Positions 57,073-64,000 of a stretch of DNA of 64,000 nucleotides are shown in pieces. Positions within the stretch are counted from its first letter, which is position 1, and the number at the start of each line of letters is the position of its first letter. The notes below the pieces were generated by a model, which had not been told where the DNA came from, did no database searches, and worked only from the letters and a program-made list of their open reading frames with translations. Made by a program: the position numbers and the translations under genes. Source of the stretch: Litsea cubeba (taxonomy: Eukaryota; Streptophyta; Magnoliopsida; Laurales; Lauraceae); contig CM022946.1 of NCBI GenBank assembly GCA_012931725.1, forward strand, positions 73,899,388 to 73,963,387, written 5' to 3'.

Positions 57073-60000
57073 TGTAAGATCCCGACCCCAATCCTTTTGT
57101 TTAGCATTGTTTTAATCGTGGTTTAACTTGTTAAGTGAGATTTAATTTAGTTTGACCGCGTATTTGAGTTTGACCGGATTTTTTCCTTGCCTTGGAGATT
57201 TTGTAGACCGTTGACTTTAGTTTGACCCGGTCCTTAGGATTTGTATTTTTATGGGAAATTACTTTTCATTTCTAAAAACTCTGGATTTGGTGTATTTTGA
57301 CTCATTTTATGAAGTTTAACAACTTTCATGTTTTGACCATTATGATTTGATACTCAGAAATCACGTTTTTCGAGGAAAAAGGGCAAAACTGACTTTTCAC
57401 CCTAAATCTGTCCATGAATTTCGAAAATTTCAGAAATTGGGGAAAATACACTTTTTGGAAAGTAGATATTTCGCCGATCGTTTCTGTCTTCTTCGTCGTT
57501 TTCGTTCGGGACCCGCAAACATTAGTTTCAGCCTTGGTGAGTTTGGGGCCCATGGGGCCCAGCCCATTTTCTCTATAAAACCATGGGGCTCTTCTTGTCT
57601 CCCCCATTCTTTCTCTCATTTCCTGCAACAAAGAGGGGTTAGGGTTTCTCCCAGCCCCCTTTCTCTCTCCTCATGCATCTCTTGTCCCTTGATGCTAAGG
57701 GGAGATTTGATCTTCCCACCTTCTTCCTCCCTCTCCAAGCTTCCTAAGGAACCCATTTGCAAGAGATTGGAGCTAGAGAAGACCCCTCATTCAAGCCTCT
57801 CTTCTTGTTAGGACTTCTCAAGGTTTGCAATGTCATTTCTTTCTTAAGATTCTTGTTTTCCTCTCCATTTGGAGTGTTTTAAACCCAATTGCTAGGGTTT
57901 TCCTTGGAGGTTTACCCATCTTGACATTTTAGGGTTTTCTTGGGAAAATTTTGGGGTTTTTGTAGATTTGAAGCTTGAGGCTCTAAGGCATTGTTTGGAG
58001 AATGATTTTGCTCATATCTTGGCTTAAGGCAAGTGGATTTCCAATTAATATGATGTTTTCTCTCATTTGGTTATAGTTCATGATTTTCTTCTCTTTGTGC
58101 TAAGCTTCTTGGATCATAGTTTTACTTTGATTAAATGAATTCAATGTTGTGTGGATTTCCATTTATGTATAGTCTTACAATGTGTTGGAAGTGGCTTTCA
58201 TCTTGGTTATGTAGAAAACTTGATTTTTCTTGTGTTAGGAGTTGGGTTCAAAGAAAGGGAGAAGCTTTGTTTTAAAAAGTGCTTGTTTGATGAATTGGGT
58301 TGATGGAATGGATGGTTTTGATGAGTTTGGAAGGTCAAGGAAGGGCCCAATCAATCATGGAAATTAGTAGGAAAGGAAAGGAAGCAAAAGAATCAAGAAA
58401 AGAGGGAAAAATTGCAAGAAATCTGCACTCGGGCTGGACTGGGCAGGCCCAGTCCGCTCGAGCGACCCACTGGGTCGCTCGAGCGGACCAGGCACTGTCT
58501 GGGTCCGCTCGAGCGGACCTGGGTCCGCTCGAGCGAGCCCAGCTCGGTCTGGGCTCGGGTCTGGGCCTGTTTTGGGGGATTTTTGTGGGCCAGTTTGTGG
58601 GGCTTCCTTGGGCTTTCTTCAAGTCAGTTTTTGGGCCTGTTCAGGTTAGTTTGGGCTGCATTAAAAATCTGTTTTTGCGGGTCTGGTTCAGGTTAGTCTT
58701 GGGTTGTTTTTAAAGTAAGGTTTGTGGACCAATAAATGTTTAGCTTTGGGTCACCTTAGGTCTAGTTTTGGGTTGGTTTAAAAATCTGTTTGTGGGTCTG
58801 GTTTAGGTCTAGTTTTGGGTTTGTTTCCAAACTTGTTTCTTGTCCAATAAAGGATCTGTTTTGGGCTGTTTTTAAAATATGTTTTATGGGCCAATCAATG
58901 TTTAGCTTTTGGCTGTTTTGAAATGTGTTTTGTGGGCCAATCAAGCTTAGTGTTTGGACTGTTTTAATAATGGTTTAGGCCTTGTTTAAAAGGGCTATTT
59001 TGGGCTAAATAAGTAGGCTATTGTGGACTTGAATCAAGGCCAGCTATGGGCCTGTTTTTGAAGAGTTTTGTCATTACTTTGACACTTGGAAATTTGTGAA
59101 ATGGGAATGGGACCAATGAGAGAATGAAAGTATGTAAAATTATCCGGGAATCGTCTGAGTCTCAATGCACACTTTATCATTTAAATATTATGGATTTTCA
59201 TTGGCATCAAACGCGCTCTTTACTAATCGATGTTTAAATGATAGTTGTGCATTGAGATGGTTCCTTGGTAAGTCATTAAGTCATCCTACATAATTCCATT
59301 CCATTTCAAGTCAGAAAAATGTATTTGTATTTGTATTTGTATTTGTACATGTTCTCTTTGGTGAACTAATTTAAATAGCATCGGTGATTTGTTATAAAAT
59401 CATGTGGTTTCCCATGTTCGAAAGGGTTGACCGTATGATTTTATACAAATCACCTCGATGCGTATTTGAACGGTTTGCCAGAGATATTAGTATGTTTTCT
59501 CCGATTCGATTTGAAAAGAGATTGAGTATGTTCGTCACTTTCGGGATTTCTTCGACAAAACTATTGTTTTGACAACACTAGTATTTGAAAATAAAAACCT
59601 CGAGGCAAGACGGGGCCAGAGCTATGTGGTGCGAGCCCATGAGCCAAAGAGGCTATGACTTCGAAAACAAAACCCCGAGGCAAGACGGGGCCAGAGCTAT
59701 GTGGTGTGAGCCCCTGAGCCAAAGGGATTAGTATTATGTTAGATTTGTATCTGTTTGAGTTTGAAAACTAAAGGCACCACTAGGCTTAGGTCACCTTGTT
59801 GGGCTGATCACCCGGCTTGGGGTCCTTACTCTGTCCGCCAGCTGCAGCTTGGATTCCGTCTGTACCGACCATGGCAACGGTAATGATCTGCCGGTTCCAT
59901 TTGTATGGCTACGGTTCTGATCCTCTGTTTAGTACCACGTTCAGTGGCTACGCTCTGTTTGCTCTTATTACTTCGGTGATAGGAGGATTTAGCTATTTGT

Positions 60001-60904
60001 GGTCGCCTAGGTTTTATCTGCATATTACTTTAGTTTATGATTATTATCGATTATGCTTTCTATGCTTTGATTTGTTTAATGTTTACGATAGCGACCTTTA
60101 TCGCATTGTTTCTACTGTTCAGTTTTAAATGTACTTCCAATTATTAAATGCTTCGCTTAGGTGGTTATCTTTTCAAGATATTTATGCTTTAGAGACTGTC
60201 CGTTTATTTGTCTCGATATTTATGTTCGGACTTTCGACCATTTTAGCATGTTTTATTGTCATTATTGTTTAGACCATTTATCCGGTTTTACGATGATTTC
60301 ATCAGGTTTTATATATGTTCTTTTGCTTCATATTATTTGTTTATTTGCTTGCCAGACCGTCGTGTCTGACCCTTTTTGTTTGGTGCCAGTTCCTTCTCTT
60401 TTCTGTTTGTAGGTGTTTGATCAGAGGAGGCGGTGGGACCGCCGGTCTGACGTGAGAGGCTGCCAGTTGATATCATCTAGATGTCAAGCTTGGCACCGGA
60501 GTTCGCATCTAATACTTGGGGTAGCGTTCTGTCTAGTTGGTTATTTGTATGGCTTGTTAGCCTTTTTCTTTTGGGTTTGTAATTAAGACATTTGTTAATT
60601 GTAATTTGAATGCGGGAAATAATAGATTGTTACTACCAGCTCAGTGGGTTGTGGATTATGATTTGTACCAGCCTGCTTATGTGATGGTTTGTGATATTGG
60701 TTGAGTGCGACACGGAACCCGATGGCCACGGATTCCGAGTCGTAACACCAAGTGTAGCTTCCGCGAAAAATATACTCTGATGATTGGAATGTGATTATCC
60801 TCATTCACGCGGATCTTGGGAACTATAACAAAAAGTTTCAAATTATTCCAAAATTTCGCACCACGAGATCGGTTCGCTGCAGGTCCCGGTTTCGGGGCGT
60901 GACA
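57073..60904 (+). repeat. 3' LTR of F (3832 bp)
   Basis: Matches 51121-54967 apart from the indels described there. It keeps TCTTTACTAATCGATG near 59217, which is missing from the 5' LTR. It ends CGTGACA before TTTCC. Confidence 0.93.
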
Positions 60905-61160
60905 TTTCCCTTCCGAGATTATCCACTCGACTACTTAAAAACTTCCAACAAACGAAATATCTCCACCTTGGAGGAGCCAAGCCCAGTCAAATATGCAAGC
61001 TAGGAGACTTGGCTTGTAGCGGTCCTTCCAAAGTTTTGTAGGAGGCCTCAATCAAAATCACACTTGATGGGCACAGCTTCCAGTTTTGAACATCCGCCCT
61101 CTTCCAAAGGCCTGCTTGTTTCGTGTTCTCTACTCTCTAGATGTCAGTAGCATTCTTCCT
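60905..61160 (-). pseudogene. L1-type LINE remnant, 5' part
   Basis: Read right to left, this holds WKRADVQNWKLCPSS and LGLAPPRWRYFVCWKFLSSR with a stop between them, then meets 51120 across F. It resembles the linker before the zf-RVT finger of plant L1 proteins. The right limit is uncertain. Confidence 0.55.
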
Positions 61161-62701
61161 TAAGCCGTTGACTTTAGGATTGCGCCTTGGGTTAGGATTT
61201 AGCATCCCAGGTTGAGGTTGGGTTTGCGCATGTGATAGTTTTCTTGCTTACGTAGATGGTCCGGCATCCATATCTCTTAGTATCACTCTCGTATTAGAAA
61301 CATAACAACTGCCTCACCCTTATGTTCCAAGTTATATGCATCCAATAATTTGTAATATGCCCTAGGCCAATTCGTTCTACACGTCTTGAGTCAATCACCC
61401 AAATGATGGGAAACCGTTTGCAATTCTCAGTCTTGGCAGTCTACACATGTGCTCAACATATGGAATTCTTCTGTGTTGCCACTGACTTCCTAGTTACCCC
61501 ACTTAAGATGTTGATATCACTGATAGAGCTTGCCAGTATAGCTCTCTTTTACTGTTTTGCTTTATTAATGAATTTCGTTACTTTTCGACAAAAAAAAAAG
61601 CTCTTGATACCCTAGTGACATAAATTGCTCCCAAAGCTTGTAAAATGGGAAGGTAATTTTTTTTTTTTGGTGGGAAGACAATATCTTAAATTGAATCTAT
61701 GGCAGCAAAAGGATCAAGCTATGAAGGATAAGGTAGGTGCTTTGCTAAATGGGTGATTTTACAAGTTTTTGAAGAACCCATATATTAGGGATTGCTAATG
61801 TTGTATACATGATATTCAACCAGTTCAATTTATATTAGACTTGCCATATCTGATTTTTTCTTTTCCACTTGTCAGTTTCTTGCCTATTGTTATTTATGCC
61901 AGTTCCTTTGTTCTTACGACAACTGCCCTAAACCTTATAAACTAAGGTGGCCTTGCCTCCAAGCATAAAATTATGCTGTCAGCAGGTGTCACCCATGTGT
62001 TCTTGTTTTGTTCATTTCTGCAGTTCTTATGGCAATAGAGGGGGGATTTTTATTTCCAGCCTCCCTATTTAATTTAGGGGGCATGGACACAAAAATAGGG
62101 TCTTTTTTCCCCGCCGGATGGAAGATAATAATAAAAAAAATGTATACTTTGGAATTTTAGATTCATTGGAAGGAAATATAATACAGAAGACAATAACAAC
62201 CAAAAGCAATAAAAAAGGAAGGAGTCGGAATGTATATTTTTTTTTTTATCAGTAAAGTCAGAATGTATATTATTTTAGAGACGGGTTCCATATGGAAAGA
62301 ACTTAGTTATTTTGTCTTCCCTACATATGATGCAGATTTCTGTTGTTTTGCTGAATTTGATTCTTTATTGCAAAGAAATGGATACATGAACTAAATGCAT
62401 CTAGATACACCACTTTGACTGTTTGTTTCTAAGTGGTCACTTTGTTGATGCAAAATTAGAGTTGCTGCTGCTTGTTGTTGAAGGAAACCGCATAGTATCA
62501 GTTGATTCTTTGCACATTTTCCTTCATGATTGTATTTCCTCTTCTTTCTCTGACAAGTTACCCATTTTACAGTCTGATAGTGAATATTCACGGGACACAT
62601 GAATCTTCTCTTGCTGTGTACTAATTTATGGTTGATTGAGCTTGAGAAGACTGACTCAAGGACTTAATGAACTCCAGACTAATTTGTTATGAATCCTACA
62701 G
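61161..62701. other. Rest of the large CNX1-like intron
   Basis: AT-rich sequence with homopolymer runs (A-run near 61590-61600, T-runs near 61657 and 62240). No gene or repeat is recognised, though some could be diverged transposon debris. Confidence 0.5.
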
Positions 62702-62859
62702 TGGTCCAAGGGCAATTTCTGTTGTACATTCATCATCAGAGAAGTTAGGATGAGCAAGGGTGTTTACAACAGCTGTAGTACCAGATGAAGAGGACAAAAT
62801 TCAGGATTGTCTGAAAAAATGGTGTGATATTGACAAAGTCGACCTCATCTTAACCCTAG
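62702..62859 (+). pseudogene. CNX1: CNX1-like G-domain exon with an in-frame stop
   Basis: The 158-base exon reads SGPRAISVVHSSSEKLG, stop, then ARVFTTAVVPDEEDKIQ and VDLILTLG. It is the G-domain exon that follows GPD(R/W). TGA at 62751-62753 stands where plant CNX1 has Gly, so one G-to-T change explains it. The acceptor ACAG is good, and the donor is GTTAGA. The stop would remove most of the molybdopterin adenylyltransferase domain. Confidence 0.88.
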
Positions 62860-62978
62860 GTTAGACTCTCCTCTCTATCTTCTGTTCTTGGCTAACTTTT
62901 ATGGAGGTTTAGGTATATGGAGGTTTAGGTAATTCTTTCCTTTTATTCATTGTTTTAATTTTTTTCCCTTACATGTAG

Positions 62979-63085
62979 GTGGCACTGAATTCTCTCCCAG
63001 AGATGTAACACCTGAGGCAACAATAGGTTTGATAGAGAAGGAAACCCTAGGTCTTCTGTATGCAATGCTTCAAGAGAGTCTCAAG
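62979..63085 (+). pseudogene. CNX1: CNX1-like G-domain exon (GGT..PRD motif)
   Basis: The 107-base exon reads GTEFSPRDVTPEATIGLIEK, then LYAMLQESLK, after the acceptor TGTAG. It matches the conserved LTLGGTGxxxRDxTPEA motif of the MogA/CNX1 G family, with Glu in place of the conserved Gly (GGTE). The donor is GTATCA. The codon phase fits both neighbours. Confidence 0.87.
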
Positions 63086-63435
63086 GTATCAACATCTTTT
63101 GTTGGTTAATTTTGTGATATAACTATACTTGGACCTAGTACCCGATACAGTAAGAAGAATGAATCCAGGAGATGATTGCACTGTCTGCTCACATATCAAA
63201 ATGAGGTAGCAGATATGGGCTGTCACCATCGACATTTAATCTAAGAATATTTGGTTCTATGCATTTTCATAGAACTGAAGCACTGATATGGTAGTGATTC
63301 TTCATTCCCTTGTGTGCATATTGTGATTGAGTTGTCTTAGCATATGTATATCTATTTACATTGTTCGTGTACATGAATGTATATATGTACGGGTATATGC
63401 ACATATCTAAGCATGTGTATGTGTTTTTTTTGGGT

Positions 63436-63452
63436 GTGTGTGTGTGAGTTGG
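63436..63452. repeat. (TG)n microsatellite
   Basis: A run of TG dinucleotides in a wider TG/TA-rich, T-rich patch (about 63340-63465), within the intron between the last two CNX1-like exons. Confidence 0.7.
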
Positions 63453-63680
63453 TGTGTGTATCAATCTATGCAATTAACTTTTTTGTATAATCTCTCTCTA
63501 CCCATATGCTATGACTAGTGTAGTCATAATTCAAAATTGAGAAATCTACTGTTGTTGTTTGCATGGTGACCTTTAAATGAATTCAGCGATTGGAATCACT
63601 TCATTATTTGCTAGAATTTCTTATCTTACTCATTATAAGACATGTGCTGAATTCTTCTTATTTCCTGTTATGGGAAACAT

Positions 63681-63737
63681 GTGACACCATTTGCCATGCT
63701 CTCACGCGCTACAGATGGAATAAGAGCGTCAACACTT
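63681..63737 (+). pseudogene. CNX1: CNX1-like G-domain exon without a splice acceptor
   Basis: The 57 bases read VTPFAMLSRATDGIRASTL, matching the ITPFAMLSRSAAGIRGSTL block of plant CNX1, followed by a good donor GTAAGG. Codon phase fits a junction at 63681. However, no AG lies in the roughly 40 bases upstream; the bases before it are AAACAT. The nearest AG (63638-63639) would lead into a stop. The acceptor therefore appears lost. The final exon would lie beyond the window. Confidence 0.8.
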
Positions 63738-64000
63738 GTAAGGATCTGACCTCATCCTTTTCTCTTAGTAAATTTTTTACTTAGACTTTTAGGGAGGAAT
63801 ACAAATTCACCAAAAAACTGCAATCTTTTAGAAGGGATTAGCTATTTTTACTGTAATAGCATCCTTCGCACTGTTCATCTTGCTAAATACTAGGAGAAAT
63901 GTTAGCCAAATGTGGGATTTTAAGAATAGTGTAACTAATGCACTTTCCTTGAACAATAAAGGTGAAAGACAATCTCATGGTTTGTCCACATGGAAGTTTG
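63738..64000 (+). other. Start of the next CNX1-like intron
   Basis: The stretch begins GTAAGG. No coding or repeat feature is recognised up to the window end. Confidence 0.5.

Larger units (their letters stand above)
51121..60904 (+). mobile_element. Element F: non-autonomous LTR retrotransposon related to C and D
   Basis: F is complete, with LTRs at 51121-54967 and 57073-60904, a primer site at 54972-54983, and a 2.1 kb internal region without recognisable genes. A polypurine tract ends at 57072. Perfect TTTCC target duplications flank it (51116-51120 and 60905-60909). Tips and layout match D. The LTRs differ by two large indels (see LTR entries) but few substitutions, so it is a fairly young insertion. 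It splits an L1 remnant inside the CNX1-like intron. Confidence 0.93.
49654..62701 (+). other. 13 kb intron of the CNX1-like gene, filled by transposons
   Basis: The intron starts GTATGC and ends ACAG. It contains unassigned sequence, an L1 remnant on the other strand, and element F (51121-60904). Without F it would be about 3.3 kb. Phase is preserved across it: the codon AG plus T gives Ser in GPDWSGPRA. Confidence 0.8.

Noticed and set aside
63267..63473. Minus-strand 68-codon frame rich in Thr, His and Tyr
   Set aside because: It is a translation of the TG/TA-rich microsatellite.

Overview
This is plant nuclear DNA, almost entirely LTR retrotransposons inserted into one another inside a broken host gene. 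Evidence for a plant: Ty3/gypsy elements of plant lineages (a Tekay-type chromovirus and a Tat-type element with a second RNase H), plant-type primer binding sites, L1 debris, and exons of a plant-style CNX1 (molybdenum cofactor) gene with the E domain ahead of the G domain. There are no bacterial genes, tRNA, rRNA or CRISPR. The species cannot be named from the sequence; an angiosperm with a repeat-rich genome is likely. Letters A-F for the elements are mine.

Layout. Element E (9099-9141 plus 46701-about 48750, + strand) is an old, decayed Ty3/gypsy copy and the host of the left cluster. Element A (1-9098, - strand, left LTR cut by the window edge) is a young Tekay-type chromovirus with one long gag-pol frame. 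Element B (9142-46695, + strand, target duplication GACGC) is a Tat-type element inserted in E only 43 bases from A. Its 5' LTR was split by C (9737-35634, target duplication CCCAC). C is a tandem LTR-internal-LTR-internal-LTR array of a non-autonomous element on the - strand. The middle LTR of C was split by D (16450-26478, + strand, target duplication CAAAT), a related non-autonomous element with 4.0 kb LTRs. The nesting gives the order of events: E first, then A and B, then C into B, then D into C.

From about 48750 host sequence appears. CNX1-like exons lie at 49085-49189, 49330-49653, 62702-62859, 62979-63085 and 63681-63737. They join in frame, but carry an in-frame TGA and a missing splice acceptor, so this copy is probably a pseudogene. 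The 13 kb intron between the second and third exons holds an L1 remnant (- strand) split by element F (51121-60904, + strand, target duplication TTTCC), another member of the non-autonomous family of C and D.

How the parts relate. C, D and F have no recognisable gag or pol but share with A the LTR tips, the initiator-Met primer site and a distinctive block before the polypurine tract. That makes an A-like chromovirus the best candidate for the source of their proteins. A and the non-autonomous family both carry clusters of a 10-base CG-rich palindrome in mid-LTR. B carries, between pol and its 3' LTR, a 13-copy 78-base tandem repeat and a three-exon antisense gene with its own promoter-like region.
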